The position numbers and the translations under genes were made by a program. Positions 29,237-38,659 of a stretch of 64,000 nucleotides of DNA are shown here, piece after piece. Numbering within the stretch: position 1 is the stretch's first letter; every line of letters begins with the position of its first letter. The stretch covers positions 1-64,000 of the forward strand of contig JABABU010000025.1 of NCBI GenBank assembly GCA_014238065.1. The letters run 5' to 3'. Origin of the DNA: Actinomycetota bacterium. GTDB taxonomy: Bacteria > Actinomycetota > Acidimicrobiia > Acidimicrobiales > Poriferisodalaceae. The notes under the pieces are model-generated. The model saw only the letters and a list, made by a program, of their open reading frames with translations. It was not told the DNA's origin and made no database searches.

Positions 29237-30642
29237 GACTCGCCTCCGATGACCGCAACGGGAATGAGGTCTCGCTTCGTGATCCTGGCCTCGAACTCGT
29301 CGCGGAACAGGGTCATGGCCGAGTGGACCGGAGTAAAGGCTGATGGGCCGACGAAACAGATCGTGGTCATCTGATACGGAAACGGGACGGCTTCGAGGCC
29401 GAGCCGTTCGCTCGATGCGTGAGGGAAGTCGCCGGGACAGATGGTCTGGCCGACCTCCATCAGCAACTCGAGGTCGCGGTTGGTGCCTTCGCCCTCGACA
29501 ATGCGCGTGAGGATCTTCTCGAGCCACGAGCCGCCTTCGCGGCACGGCACGCATTTACCGCACGATTCGTGGGCGTAGAACCGGGTGAGCGTGAGAGCTG
29601 CCGAAGGAATATCGGTTGTCGAGTCCATCACCATCACAGCGCCGGACCCGAGCATCGAACCCGCGGAGCCTGCTACACGGCCTTCGAACGGGATGTCGAG
29701 CTGATCTTCTGTGAACCACGGAGCAGAACCGCCGCCAGGAACAAATGCCTTCAGATCGTTGTCATCGCGGATACCGCCGCACATGTCATCGCCATAGATG
29801 AGGTCGCGGAACGTCGTGGTGCCGTTGACGATTTCGTAGACACCGGGCCGTTTCACGTGACCTGACACCGCGACCATGCGAGTACCAGGAGATGACTCGG
29901 TCCCTATTTGCGTGAACGCAGCCGCACCGTTGTTCATGATCCACGGCAGGTTGGCGAGGGTCTCGACATTGTTGACGATGGTCGGCATGCCGTAGAGGCC
30001 GACGGCTGCCGGGAAATACGGCGGCTTCAAGCGCGGCATGCCCCTGTTGCCTTCGAGACTTTCGATGAGCGCCGTCTCTTCGCCGACGACGTAGGCACCT
30101 GCTCCCCAGTGGAGAACGATGTCGACGCTGAAGTTGGACCCGAGGATGTTCTTGCCGACGTAACCGGCCGCATAGGCCTCGTTCAACGCGGCGGCGACGC
30201 GTTCTTGGGCGACGGCCATCTCGCCACGCACATAGAGGAAACACTGGCTGAGCCCGACGGCGTAACACGCGATGAGGCAACCCTCGATGAGCTGATGGGG
30301 ATCGAGTTCCATGAGCAGACGATCCTTGTAGGTACCGGGTTCGCTCTCGTCACCGTTGACGACGAGATAGCGGGGCCAGACACCCGGTGGGCAGAAGCCC
30401 CACTTCACGCCGGCCGGGAAGCCGGCGCCGCCGCGGCCGAGCAGAGTCGCGTCACGGACCTCACCGTGAGTCGCCTCAGGTCCGAGGGCCAGTGCTGCAC
30501 GGATGCCTTCGTACCCGCCCGTTGCAAGGTAGCGATCTAGTGAGTACGAGTCGTCGTACTCGAATCGGCTCGTGACGATACGAGGCGTGTCGTTGGCGAT
30601 GAAGCCGGGTGCACGGGCAATGGGAGTGCCACGGAGGGTCAT
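29233..30642 (-). CDS. nuoF: NADH-quinone oxidoreductase subunit F, FMN/NADH site (nuo-14 locus)
   Basis: The 469 residues contain the NADH/FMN-binding GRGGAGF at 69-75, WGAGAYVVGEETALIESLEG, and the N3 [4Fe-4S] ligands ESCGKCVPCREG with the distal Cys in TICPGDF. This is where NADH is oxidised. The ATG at 30642 overlaps the nuoE stop by four bases and gives the expected start. Confidence 0.97.
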   Translation of the reverse strand: MTLRGTPIARAPGFIANDTPRIVTSRFEYDDSYSLDRYLATGGYEGIRAALALGPEATHGEVRDATLLGRGGAGFPAGVKWGFCPPGVWPRYLVVNGDESEPGTYKDRLLMELDPHQLIEGCLIACYAVGLSQCFLYVRGEMAVAQERVAAALNEAYAAGYVGKNILGSNFSVDIVLHWGAGAYVVGEETALIESLEGNRGMPRLKPPYFPAAVGLYGMPTIVNNVETLANLPWIMNNGAAAFTQIGTESSPGTRMVAVSGHVKRPGVYEIVNGTTTFRDLIYGDDMCGGIRDDNDLKAFVPGGGSAPWFTEDQLDIPFEGRVAGSAGSMLGSGAVMVMDSTTDIPSAALTLTRFYAHESCGKCVPCREGGSWLEKILTRIVEGEGTNRDLELLMEVGQTICPGDFPHASSERLGLEAVPFPYQMTTICFVGPSAFTPVHSAMTLFRDEFEARITKRDLIPVAVIGGES

Positions 30643-31274
30643 GCCCCACCCCCTTCGGGACGCAGCTGCGCTCCGGAGATCATCCAAACCGGCGGTTCAT
30701 TCTCGTCGGCAGGGTCAGCAGCTCCAACACTGCGATCGGTCGGAATCGACTGACGGACCCGCGCAAGTACTCCATGCTGAGGAATCTCGTCGACGAGTGC
30801 GCCTGCGGCGAGTTGGTCGACAAGCCGATCGAAATCAGTCGTCGACACCCTGTACTTGTAGCGATAGTTGATCTGCAGCGTCGGCGCCTCGGTGCACGCG
30901 GCCTGACATTCGGCTCGCTCGAGGGTGAACATGCCGTCGCTGGTCGTGCCGCCGGCCTTCACCCCCAGGCGCTCTTCGGCGTGATGAATGAGATCGTCCG
31001 CTCCAAGTAGCTGACAGGACATGGTTCCGCAGATGTTGATGACATATTTGCCGACCTCGTGGAACTTGAACATCTCGTAGAAGCTGCCGGTTCCGAGGAC
31101 CTCTGCCGGGGTCGAGTCGACGAGGGAGGCGATCTCTTGCATCGCGTCCTGGGTGATCCAACCGGCCTGCTCTTGGGCGAGGTGAAGAAGAGGAATCATG
31201 GCCGAACGGCGGCGCGGATAACGCGCCACGATTTCGTCGGCCAGCTTTCGGTTCTCGTCGTTGAAGAAGCTCAT
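30639..31274 (-). CDS. nuoE: NADH-quinone oxidoreductase subunit E, [2Fe-2S] (nuo-14 locus)
   Basis: The 211 residues carry the four N1a ligands as CGTMSC and, about 40 residues later, CQAAC. The N-terminal helical domain YPRRRSAMIPLLHLAQEQAGW is typical. The C-terminal 35 residues after the thioredoxin-like domain are an extra tail. The chosen ATG at 31274 lies 20 bases after the nuoD stop; the upstream frame would sit inside nuoD. Confidence 0.95.
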   Translation of the reverse strand: MSFFNDENRKLADEIVARYPRRRSAMIPLLHLAQEQAGWITQDAMQEIASLVDSTPAEVLGTGSFYEMFKFHEVGKYVINICGTMSCQLLGADDLIHHAEERLGVKAGGTTSDGMFTLERAECQAACTEAPTLQINYRYKYRVSTTDFDRLVDQLAAGALVDEIPQHGVLARVRQSIPTDRSVGAADPADENEPPVWMISGAQLRPEGGGA

Positions 31275-31293
31275 CAGGTTCGAAATATTTTCG

Positions 31294-32598
31294 TCAGCGG
31301 TCGACTTCGCCCATGATCGGATCGACTGAGGACACGACGGCAACAGCGTCGGCGATCAGTCCACCTTTCATCAGGTGCGGAAGGGTCTGGAGGTTCACGA
31401 AGCTGGGCCCCCGAATATGCATTCGCAAGGGACTCGGGCCGCCGTCGCTCACGATGTAGCAGCCAAGCTCCCCGCGAGGCGACTCGACCTTCGCGTAGAC
31501 CTCACCTTCAGGAACCTTGTACCCCTCGGTGAAGATCTTGAAGTGGTGAATCAGGGCCTCCATCGATTCGTCGATGCGGCCTCGTGGCGGTGGCGTGACT
31601 TTGCTGTCCTGTACTCGATAGTCGCCGGGCGGCATCTTCTCGATGCACTGGCGAACAATTCGCATCGACTCGCGAATCTCGTTGAGGCGAATGGCGTACC
31701 GATCGAAGGTGTCACCGTAGGTGCCGACGATGACATCGAATTCGACCTCGTCGTATGCGAGGTACGGCTCGTCGCGGCGGAGGTCCCAACCGAACCCGGT
31801 CGATCGGAGGATTGGGCCGGTTGCACCGAGAGCAACAGCCTCTTCAGTGGTGATGACGCCGATCCCCTGGGTTCGGTCACGCCAGATCGGCTGACCGGTC
31901 ATCAGCGTGTCGAACTCTTCGAGCCGCTTCGGGAGCTGATCGAGGAATGCGACAAGCCCGTCCTCCCAGCCATCTGGCAAGTCAGCCGCGACCCCACCAG
32001 GGCGGATGTAGTTGTGGTTCATCCTGAGACCGGTGACCTTTTCGAAGAACCGGAGCACCTCTTCGCGCTCTTTCCAGCCGTAGAGCATCATGCCGACAGC
32101 GCCGAGGTCCATTCCGTTGGTCGCAAGGAACAGCAGGTGCGAGCTCATCCGGTTCAGCTCGGTCATGAGCATCCGGATCCACGTAGCCCGCTCGGGGATC
32201 TCCACGTCGAGCAGTTCTTCGACTGCCAGCGAGAACGCAAGCTCACTGAACAGCGGCGCCGCGTAGTCCATGCGGGTGACGTTCGTCGGTCCCTGGAGGT
32301 AAGTGAGGCCCTCTGCGGTCTTCTCCATACCAGTGTGGAGGTACCCGATGACCGGCTTCGTGCGCTCGACGGTCTCGCCACGTAATTCCATCATCAGCCG
32401 CAGAACACCGTGGGTACTGGGGTGCTGAGGACCCATGTTGATGATCATTCGCTCGTCGTCGACGTCGCGGCCTTCGTCGTAGGTGACCGCTTCGGCTTCT
32501 GACAACCGAAGTGTGGCACCCGAGGCGTTCAACCGGGCAGCGACCTCGGCCGGTGTCTCGATGGTTTCGGACGACACAGCCTCGTGGGCGAGCGTCAT
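31294..32598 (-). CDS. nuoD: NADH-quinone oxidoreductase subunit D (nuo-14 locus)
   Basis: The 434 residues have GPQHPSTHGVLR with quinone-ligand His63, the canonical quinone Tyr112 in TRMDYAAPLF, and Thr89 in YLHTGMEK where the nuo-11 copy has Arg. This pattern is that of ordinary actinobacterial and Thermus NuoD. The N-terminal 50 residues are a variable extension. The start overlaps the nuoC stop by four bases. Confidence 0.97.
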   Translation of the reverse strand: MTLAHEAVSSETIETPAEVAARLNASGATLRLSEAEAVTYDEGRDVDDERMIINMGPQHPSTHGVLRLMMELRGETVERTKPVIGYLHTGMEKTAEGLTYLQGPTNVTRMDYAAPLFSELAFSLAVEELLDVEIPERATWIRMLMTELNRMSSHLLFLATNGMDLGAVGMMLYGWKEREEVLRFFEKVTGLRMNHNYIRPGGVAADLPDGWEDGLVAFLDQLPKRLEEFDTLMTGQPIWRDRTQGIGVITTEEAVALGATGPILRSTGFGWDLRRDEPYLAYDEVEFDVIVGTYGDTFDRYAIRLNEIRESMRIVRQCIEKMPPGDYRVQDSKVTPPPRGRIDESMEALIHHFKIFTEGYKVPEGEVYAKVESPRGELGCYIVSDGGPSPLRMHIRGPSFVNLQTLPHLMKGGLIADAVAVVSSVDPIMGEVDR

Positions 32599-33110
32599 GA
32601 AGCAGCTCCCTTGAACTGCACCGGGATGCGCCCGACGTCATAGTCCTTGCGGAGTGGGAAGCCAATCCAGTCTTCAGGCATCAGGATACGAGTGAGATCG
32701 GGATGGTCGCCGAACGTGATGCCGAACATGTCGTATGCCTCACGCTCGAGAGCTTCGGCACCCGGGTAGAGATCAGTGATCGACTCAACCGACGCTTCCT
32801 CGGCAGGAACCTGAACGCGAACGCGAAGCCTTCGCCGCTGTTGATGGTCGAGAAACTGGGCAACCACCTCGAACCGCTCAGCCAGAACATCGCCGGGCAA
32901 CGAACGTTCACCGGAGCCGAGATAGTCGACAGCTGTGACGTCGACGCACATCAGGTAGCCCTCGTCTCGAAGTGTCGACACAAGTGCGTGATAGCCATCG
33001 CGATCTGGGTGAAGGACGCACTGTCCTCGAGACTCCGTCATCGGGACCCCGAACAACTCCGGAACGCCTTCTGGCGTCGGCTCTTCAACCGGTTCGGCGA
33101 CGTCGGACAT
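32595..33110 (-). CDS. nuoC: NADH-quinone oxidoreductase subunit C (nuo-14 locus)
   Basis: The 171 residues end in the NuoC core LEREAYDMFGITFGDHPDLT followed by WIGFPLRKDYD. The ATG at 33110 overlaps the nuoB stop by one base; a GTG one codon earlier is an alternative. It lacks the acidic N-terminal extension of the nuo-11 copy. Confidence 0.95.
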   Translation of the reverse strand: MSDVAEPVEEPTPEGVPELFGVPMTESRGQCVLHPDRDGYHALVSTLRDEGYLMCVDVTAVDYLGSGERSLPGDVLAERFEVVAQFLDHQQRRRLRVRVQVPAEEASVESITDLYPGAEALEREAYDMFGITFGDHPDLTRILMPEDWIGFPLRKDYDVGRIPVQFKGAAS

Positions 33111-33727
33111 CACGCACCGCCCGTACGGATGATCACCGGCTCCGGCTGTGAATCAGTGGCGAGCGCCGGGTCGAGATGGATACCTGCACCGCCGCCATTT
33201 GCTTCGCGCCGCTGCGTCAGTTCTCCGGTCCGGATCTGCTCGTGAAGCGTCAATATCGCGTGGAGGAGAGTCTCGGGTCCTGGCGGACAACCAGGTGCAT
33301 ACACGTCGACCGGCACGACCTGGTCGACGCCCTGCACGATGGCGTAGTTGTTGAACATGCCACCACTCGAGGCACACACACCCATCGAGATGACCCACTT
33401 CGGCTCGACCATCTGGTCATAGATCGTCCGAAGGATCGGCGCCATCTTCTGACTGACGCGACCGGCCACGATCATGAGGTCCGCTTGACGCGGCGAAGCA
33501 CGGAAGGTCTCCATTCCGAACCTGGCGAGGTCGTAATGCGCAGCACCCGCGCCCATCATTTCGATGGCACAGCAGGCGAGCCCGAACGTGGCCGGCATCA
33601 CCGACCGACGACGAGCCCACTTCACGAGCTCTTCGAGCGGCGCGGTGATGAAGTTGTGGTTCAGGCTCTCGAGACCATCATCGAGGCCGATCTTTCCCCG
33701 CCAGCCGGCGTCGCCTCCGACGGCCAT
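33110..33727 (-). CDS. nuoB: NADH-quinone oxidoreductase subunit B, cluster N2 (nuo-14 locus)
   Basis: The 205 residues have the tandem Cys in [11 protein letters not shown], Cys in MGVCASSGG and Cys in [10 protein letters not shown] for cluster N2. It begins [14 protein letters not shown], overlapping the nuoA stop by one base. An N-terminal extension of about 20 and a C-terminal one of about 30 residues distinguish it from the nuo-11 NuoB. Confidence 0.96.
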   Translation of the reverse strand: MAVGGDAGWRGKIGLDDGLESLNHNFITAPLEELVKWARRRSVMPATFGLACCAIEMMGAGAAHYDLARFGMETFRASPRQADLMIVAGRVSQKMAPILRTIYDQMVEPKWVISMGVCASSGGMFNNYAIVQGVDQVVPVDVYAPGCPPGPETLLHAILTLHEQIRTGELTQRREANGGGAGIHLDPALATDSQPEPVIIRTGGA

Positions 33728-34194
33728 CAGGCTCCGACCTCGGGGGTCACGAGCTCGCGTCGGCCTTCGAGGCCGACGCGTCTGATGGTGTTCGTGCTGG
33801 TGCGCGTCGGTGTTCTGATCGGGTCGAGGACCTTTCGGCCGGGGCCCCAGTTGAGACCGCCGAGGGCGAGCTCGTACACGAACGAGAGGAAGAAGATGCC
33901 GGCGAAAATGAGCATCGCCACCAGCCCGAAGGCCCCGAGGGCGCGGTTCTCGACGGCCCACGGGTAGAGGAACACGATCTCGATGTCGAACATGATGAAC
34001 AACATTGCGACCAGGTAGAACTTCACAGGGAAGCGTTCTGGCGCGTCAACGGTGTCGGTGATGCCACACTCGTATGGCGCCGATTTGGCCAGCGTGTTTC
34101 GCTGAGGTGCGAACAACTTCGACGCGATGATGCTGAGCAGAACGAACAGTATGCCGAGGACACCGAGCGTCAGGATCGGAAGGTACTGCTCCAT
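33727..34194 (-). CDS. nuoA: NADH-quinone oxidoreductase subunit A (nuo-14 locus)
   Basis: This is a 155-residue three-helix subunit with [20 protein letters not shown] and [23 protein letters not shown]. The C-terminal 35 residues form a basic cytoplasmic tail absent from the other copy. It starts only 10 bases after the preceding membrane-protein gene, so nuo-14 has no promoter gap of its own and appears to continue the bc-complex transcript. Confidence 0.95.
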   Translation of the reverse strand: MEQYLPILTLGVLGILFVLLSIIASKLFAPQRNTLAKSAPYECGITDTVDAPERFPVKFYLVAMLFIMFDIEIVFLYPWAVENRALGAFGLVAMLIFAGIFFLSFVYELALGGLNWGPGRKVLDPIRTPTRTSTNTIRRVGLEGRRELVTPEVGA

Positions 34195-34204
34195 GAGGCG
34201 AACT

Positions 34205-35014
34205 TCAGCTGTCTTCTTCGCGGGCCATCAATTCGAGGTCGCGGCGGTGAAGTTGGTAGGCCGTCAGGAAGAACACGAGGCCACTTCCGATCGTTACCAG
34301 GAACGGTGGGAATCTCAAGTTGCCCTGGTCCCGCACCAACACCACGCTGTAAATCGGCGCTGAGGTGTCGACCACACGATCGGCAATCGGCGCGTCAGAG
34401 TTCAGGTCGGTCGGAACAACATCCGCAAACTGCTGGATCTGGACAACCGCGTGATGGGGACGACCACGAGACGGGATGAAGAACTGCGTGAACACGTTGT
34501 CCGGTATGCCGAGCGGGCGATATCGCTCGCCGCCGATCTCGAACACACGATGGTGCTCGAGGTCTGAGGCGAGTTCGACGAGGCAGTTGTTCACCGCGAG
34601 GAGATTGCGCTCGTCGGTACCACCGCATACGACCTCGGCATCAGCGGCCGCATTGAGATCGCCAGATGCGTCGTCGCCGAGCAGTTCCCAACCACCAGGG
34701 GCAGCCGCCGACATCGGCAAACCGGCCAGGGCGCGAACATTCTCGACCTGCGAGACCGCAGGGTTTGTCGTCACCTCGATGGGGCGCCACGCAGGAGCAT
34801 CGCCGATGAGGCCGATGCCGTAGACCCACCAGATGATGCCCATGAGGAACATCCAGCCGGCCAGACCGCACAACGCGACCATGAAACCGAGACGAGTGCC
34901 CATGTTCGTGGCGAGCAACATGTAGACGGAGCCCATCAACACGGCCACACCGATACCGAAGGCGAGATACCCGGTGATGACCGGGTCCCACACGATGGCG
35001 AGTAGAGAAATCAC
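34205..35014 (-). CDS. Membrane protein of unknown function between bc complex and nuo-14
   Basis: The 269 residues have three N-terminal membrane helices (about 8-75), a roughly 160-residue hydrophilic domain and one C-terminal helix (FPPFLVTIGSGLVFFLTAY, about 235-255). No cofactor motif is visible; a pair of Cys occurs in the soluble domain. I do not recognise a family. The GTG start overlaps the cytochrome c stop by four bases and nuoA follows after 10 bases. An accessory or assembly role in the quinol-oxidising or complex I machinery is inference. Confidence 0.85.
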   Translation of the reverse strand: MISLLAIVWDPVITGYLAFGIGVAVLMGSVYMLLATNMGTRLGFMVALCGLAGWMFLMGIIWWVYGIGLIGDAPAWRPIEVTTNPAVSQVENVRALAGLPMSAAAPGGWELLGDDASGDLNAAADAEVVCGGTDERNLLAVNNCLVELASDLEHHRVFEIGGERYRPLGIPDNVFTQFFIPSRGRPHHAVVQIQQFADVVPTDLNSDAPIADRVVDTSAPIYSVVLVRDQGNLRFPPFLVTIGSGLVFFLTAYQLHRRDLELMAREEDS

Positions 35015-36114
35015 TCTGACGCCTCCCCTGTCTCGGGTCCTGCCTCGCCGGTGACCCCCGGGGTCTGCGTCAGCGTTCGGACGTAGTTGACGACGAGTCG
35101 AAGCTCACTTTCGCTGAGGATGTCACCGAACCCGGGCATGCCGTAGTTGCCGAGCCCGCGCTCGCCGTAAGCAGCGTCTTGGACCGCGCCCTTTTCGACG
35201 AAGCTGACCTGGTCGGCAACATCCGGGAATTGCTCGAACAAACTCGATGCATTCAGTGGGCGACCGTATGCGCCGGCACCGTTTTCGCCAGGACTGATCT
35301 CGACATCAACTCCCGTCGGCTGCGGCTGATTACCGGCTGCACTCCATTGCGGGGTGTGGCACCGCGCACAGTGAAGCTCGTACAAGAGCTCACCGTTCGA
35401 TTTCGCAGAGTTCTCCGGGTCGGCCCGAAGGGTCTGGAAGCGATCGGACCACGCCTGCTGAGCTTCCTCAACAGGAATCTGGTTGGCCCACAGGTACTCG
35501 ACGAGATCCTGAATCTGTTGCGAGTTGGCTGGCCCACCGCCTGGAAGACCCCACGCCGGCATCACAGGAGCACGACCGAAGTTGAGGATCGAACGCACCT
35601 CTGTGGAGTCTTCCGGGTCATCGATGTCCGTGTCGAAGCGATAGAACACATCGTTGAGTGAGGGAACGGCCCAATTGACCTGAACCTTCACCACCTCGCC
35701 ATTACGGGGAATGTCGATGATGGTCTGCGTCGAGCCACCGGCGAGATTTGCACCATGGCAGTTGGCGCACTCGAAGCCTTCGACGAACTCGGTCTCCCCA
35801 CGGCTGATGGCACGCTCCTCGAAGCCGTTCAGGGCGCCGTCTTGGCGGCCGGGCTCGAGAAGCCAGTAGATCGGGAGTGAGAGACCGATGACAGCAAGGA
35901 ACAGCACGCCCCACGCTTGGACCTGCTCCAGCCGAGGCCCCTCGAACTCGTCGTCGGTTGGCATGACCTTGCGATTCGGCGCCAACTCGACGTCGGAACC
36001 CTGTTCGGCCTTCGACTGGCGAATGTTCACGAAAACGTAGGCGATCCACCCGACCATCAAGATCGCGAAAAGAACCAGGCCTATCGTTCGTTCGGTGGTT
36101 ACTGCGTAGATCAC
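35011..36114 (-). CDS. Membrane-anchored diheme cytochrome c (QcrC-like)
   Basis: The 367 residues have two N-terminal membrane helices (about 7-30 and 68-86) and two c-type heme sites, CANCH at 116-120 and CARCH at 249-253, each with downstream Met-containing segments (APVMPAWG, NYGMPGFGD). It most likely accepts electrons from the Rieske protein in a bc complex that uses a fused diheme cytochrome c, as in other actinobacteria. GGGAGAG five bases before the GTG at 36114 favours that start over the GTG at 36135. Confidence 0.9.
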   Translation of the reverse strand: MIYAVTTERTIGLVLFAILMVGWIAYVFVNIRQSKAEQGSDVELAPNRKVMPTDDEFEGPRLEQVQAWGVLFLAVIGLSLPIYWLLEPGRQDGALNGFEERAISRGETEFVEGFECANCHGANLAGGSTQTIIDIPRNGEVVKVQVNWAVPSLNDVFYRFDTDIDDPEDSTEVRSILNFGRAPVMPAWGLPGGGPANSQQIQDLVEYLWANQIPVEEAQQAWSDRFQTLRADPENSAKSNGELLYELHCARCHTPQWSAAGNQPQPTGVDVEISPGENGAGAYGRPLNASSLFEQFPDVADQVSFVEKGAVQDAAYGERGLGNYGMPGFGDILSESELRLVVNYVRTLTQTPGVTGEAGPETGEASE

Positions 36115-36205
36115 GAACTCTCTCCCGTCCGGCACTGATGTGACAGACGTTCACCCGTAGAGGAACAGTTGGTGCGGCCCGCTGGCTGCATGAAACTATC
36201 GATCA

Positions 36206-37078
36206 CTAGTGCCCACCGGTAGTGCAGTGAGGACCCTCAAGGCCCTGCTGGGTGGTGTTGGTTCCGATGACAGGACCCTGCACGACGACAGCCGTGTTGA
36301 CGATGAAGGCGCCATCGTCCTTAATCTCGATCGGAAAGCGGTCAAGACCGCGAGGAGCAGGCCCTGCCTTCTTCTCACCGACACGGTTGTACTGCGACCC
36401 GTGGCAGGGGCATTCGAACCACTGCGAGGTGCCGCACGCGGGGACCTTGCAACCGAGGTGCGGGCACTTCTGCCACAGAGCGACGTAGCCCAGGCGCATG
36501 CCTTCGAAGATGTTCTCTTTGTACACAGTTTCTGCCGCACCAAGAGCTTCTGCCGGATAGCGCTGGATGTAGCTCTGGGCTTCCGCGAAGTACGAGAAAC
36601 CCTCGGCAGGCTGGCTGCCCCCGATGGCGGCGTCGACGTCGCTGAGGGCACCGAGGTTGACCTTCGACCCGAATCCACCGGCGACCTTCGGCCACAGGAA
36701 GGCGAGCGAGGCCGCTCCAAAGCCGGACAATCCGAGAATCATGAGACCGATGCTCGACCGGTTGAGGAACTGACGGCGGGTGACAGCAAGAGCTTCGAGA
36801 TCTGGTGGCGACCACGGTTCAGGCGCGGAAGGAGCAACAACAGGCTCGATGGTTCCCCCGATGCGCTCCAGGGCAGCAGCACGCTCGACTTCGCGTCCCG
36901 ACACGACCTCGACGTCATCGTCGACACTCAGACCGGCTGCCACATCACGAGCGCGGGTTTCCTTGCTGAGACGACCGAGACCAGCTTCGTCGCGACGGCG
37001 CATCGATACGACACCAACTGTCACCACGAGGATGATCAGCACCGGAATGGCAATAGCGAGAACTTGACCTGATGACAT
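36206..37078 (-). CDS. qcrA: Rieske [2Fe-2S] subunit of quinol:cytochrome c reductase
   Basis: The 290 residues have membrane helices at about 5-25 and 108-130 and a C-terminal Rieske domain with CPHLGC (205-210) and CPCHGS (223-228). The cluster ligands are Cys205, His207, Cys223 and His226, and the disulfide pair is Cys210/Cys225. TRRQFLN (100-106) before the second helix is a Tat-type motif, as in actinobacterial QcrA. The ORF starts nine bases after the cytochrome b subunit IV stop. Confidence 0.95.
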   Translation of the reverse strand: MSSGQVLAIAIPVLIILVVTVGVVSMRRRDEAGLGRLSKETRARDVAAGLSVDDDVEVVSGREVERAAALERIGGTIEPVVAPSAPEPWSPPDLEALAVTRRQFLNRSSIGLMILGLSGFGAASLAFLWPKVAGGFGSKVNLGALSDVDAAIGGSQPAEGFSYFAEAQSYIQRYPAEALGAAETVYKENIFEGMRLGYVALWQKCPHLGCKVPACGTSQWFECPCHGSQYNRVGEKKAGPAPRGLDRFPIEIKDDGAFIVNTAVVVQGPVIGTNTTQQGLEGPHCTTGGH

Positions 37079-37087
37079 GTCAGCTCC

Positions 37088-37828
37088 TCAGAGGTGGAAG
37101 ATTCCGTCGAGACCGGTGTCCCACGGGTAGGTGAAGTTGAACCCTGGACCACGGAAGAACGAACCGATCATGGTGAGCACTGCCCAGAACATGAGGTGGA
37201 TCGTCATGATCGAGATCATGAACTTGCGATCCTCTGGCTTGTTGCTCGGGTTCCGATCGACATAAGGGGCAATCGCGAGCAGACCGAGTGCAACGCCCGG
37301 AATGGTGACGCCGGCGAGCATCGGGTGGAACATGGTGAGCAGTTCCTGAAGACCGAGGAAGTACCACGGCGCCTTCGATGGGTTCGGCGTCTGGTTGAAG
37401 TCGGCCAGTTCGAGCAGCGGTGCGTTCACGAAAATGCTGAAGATCGTCGCGAATGCGGTGATGAACAGCGCTGCGGTGAACTCTGCGGCGAGGAGATGCG
37501 GCCAGACGTGAACCTTGTCCATCGGCTTGGCTTTGACATCCTGGATCGACCCGGACTTCACGACCGTCAGCAGACGCTGAGTGTGGCCGTCAGGACCGGC
37601 TGCGGTGGGAGGCGCGAGAGTGGCCACTCCTCCACCAGCACCGGCGGGAACGGGAGCAACTGCGCCACCGGCGCCACCCGGCTGTTGGCTCGCTTCGAGC
37701 AACGAGCGGGGAATCGTCTCGCCGTCGTCATCGCCTCCGGAGCCGGCGGGAGCAGCTTCGCCGCCACCGCCCGCGTCACCGCGAGCAGCCTGGCTGCGCT
37801 TGAGCAGGTGTTCTGGGATCTCAGTCAT
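37088..37828 (-). CDS. Cytochrome b C-terminal half (b6f subunit IV type) with repeat-bearing N-terminal extension
   Basis: The 246 residues hold three helices of the cytochrome b C-terminal domain (about 112-222). The quinol-oxidation loop reads KAPWYFLGLQELL (152-164), so the usual PEWY is APWY. The first 90 residues are a Gly/Ala/Pro-rich extension with two copies of a short motif, IPEHLLKRS (4-12) and IPRSLLEAS (39-47). A longer upstream frame lies inside the preceding gene and is rejected. It pairs with the b6-type protein 15 bases upstream. Confidence 0.92.
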   Translation of the reverse strand: MTEIPEHLLKRSQAARGDAGGGGEAAPAGSGGDDDGETIPRSLLEASQQPGGAGGAVAPVPAGAGGGVATLAPPTAAGPDGHTQRLLTVVKSGSIQDVKAKPMDKVHVWPHLLAAEFTAALFITAFATIFSIFVNAPLLELADFNQTPNPSKAPWYFLGLQELLTMFHPMLAGVTIPGVALGLLAIAPYVDRNPSNKPEDRKFMISIMTIHLMFWAVLTMIGSFFRGPGFNFTYPWDTGLDGIFHL

Positions 37829-37842
37829 GAATCGTCCCTCGC

Positions 37843-38637
37843 CTACAGCGGACCGGAGATGCCGCCGTCTTTGCGGACTCTCCAGAAGTGGATGGCCATG
37901 AAGATCACGATGACGAACGGCAGCAACAAAACGTGGAGCACATACCAACGTAGGAGCGTCTCGGCACCGATCTGCGTGCCACCGAGCAGCACGAACCTCA
38001 CTTGTTCACCGAACACGGGCGTGAAACCCATCATGTTCGTACCCACCGTCACCGCCCACAGCGAAAGCTGGTCCCACGGCAGAAGGTAACCGGTGAACGA
38101 CAACAGCAGGGTCAGCTGCAGAAGCATGACCCCGATGACCCAGTTGAATTCGCGGGGTGCTTTATAGGCGCCGTGATAGAAGACGCGGGCCATGTGGAGG
38201 AACACGGACAGGACCATGAGGTGAGCTGTCCATCTGTGCATGTTCCTGACCAGAAGGCCAAAGGCGACCGAGGTCTGCAACGTGGCGATGTCGTCCCAGG
38301 CAGCAGCAGCCGTCGGGCGGTAGAAGAACATCAGAAAGATGCCTGTAACCGTCAAGAAGATGAAGAGGAAGAAGCTGAGTCCGCCGAGGCACAGCGTGTA
38401 GCTGACCTTGACCGCGTGGCGCTTCACCTTCACCGGGTGCAGGTGGTACAGCACCGAGTTCATGACGACGTAGCTGCGGTTACGCGGGCTGTCGGTATAC
38501 CCCTTACGGAAAATCGACCCCGGTCGGAAGATCGAGTTCCATGCTTGTGAACTCTGAGTTTTGTCGACCGCGTTGCCCATGGCGTCGTTCATACGCTCCT
38601 GGAGGGAGGGCTTGCGTTTTTCGATCGAATTGGCCAT
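37843..38637 (-). CDS. qcrB: Cytochrome b6-type subunit (N-terminal half of cytochrome b)
   Basis: The 264-residue, four-helix protein has heme-ligand pairs His134/His148 (MHRWTAHL, FLHMARVF) and His235/His250, spaced 14 and 15 as in cytochrome b6. Cys83 in TLCLGG corresponds to Cys35 of spinach b6, where heme ci is covalently held, and FFYRPT after the helix is also b6-like. Split cytochrome b with this Cys is the b6f/Bacillus plan, not the single long QcrB of mycobacteria and streptomycetes. The 60-residue N-terminus is soluble. Confidence 0.93.
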   Translation of the reverse strand: MANSIEKRKPSLQERMNDAMGNAVDKTQSSQAWNSIFRPGSIFRKGYTDSPRNRSYVVMNSVLYHLHPVKVKRHAVKVSYTLCLGGLSFFLFIFLTVTGIFLMFFYRPTAAAAWDDIATLQTSVAFGLLVRNMHRWTAHLMVLSVFLHMARVFYHGAYKAPREFNWVIGVMLLQLTLLLSFTGYLLPWDQLSLWAVTVGTNMMGFTPVFGEQVRFVLLGGTQIGAETLLRWYVLHVLLLPFVIVIFMAIHFWRVRKDGGISGPL

Positions 38638-38659
38638 CTGTGCCGTGTCCCTACCTGTC

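Noticed and set aside
26762-29554. A longer nuoG starting about 106 codons upstream
   Set aside because: The extra part lies inside nuoF, is Arg/Pro-rich and unrelated to NuoG. The GTG at 29236 overlaps the nuoF stop like the other junctions.
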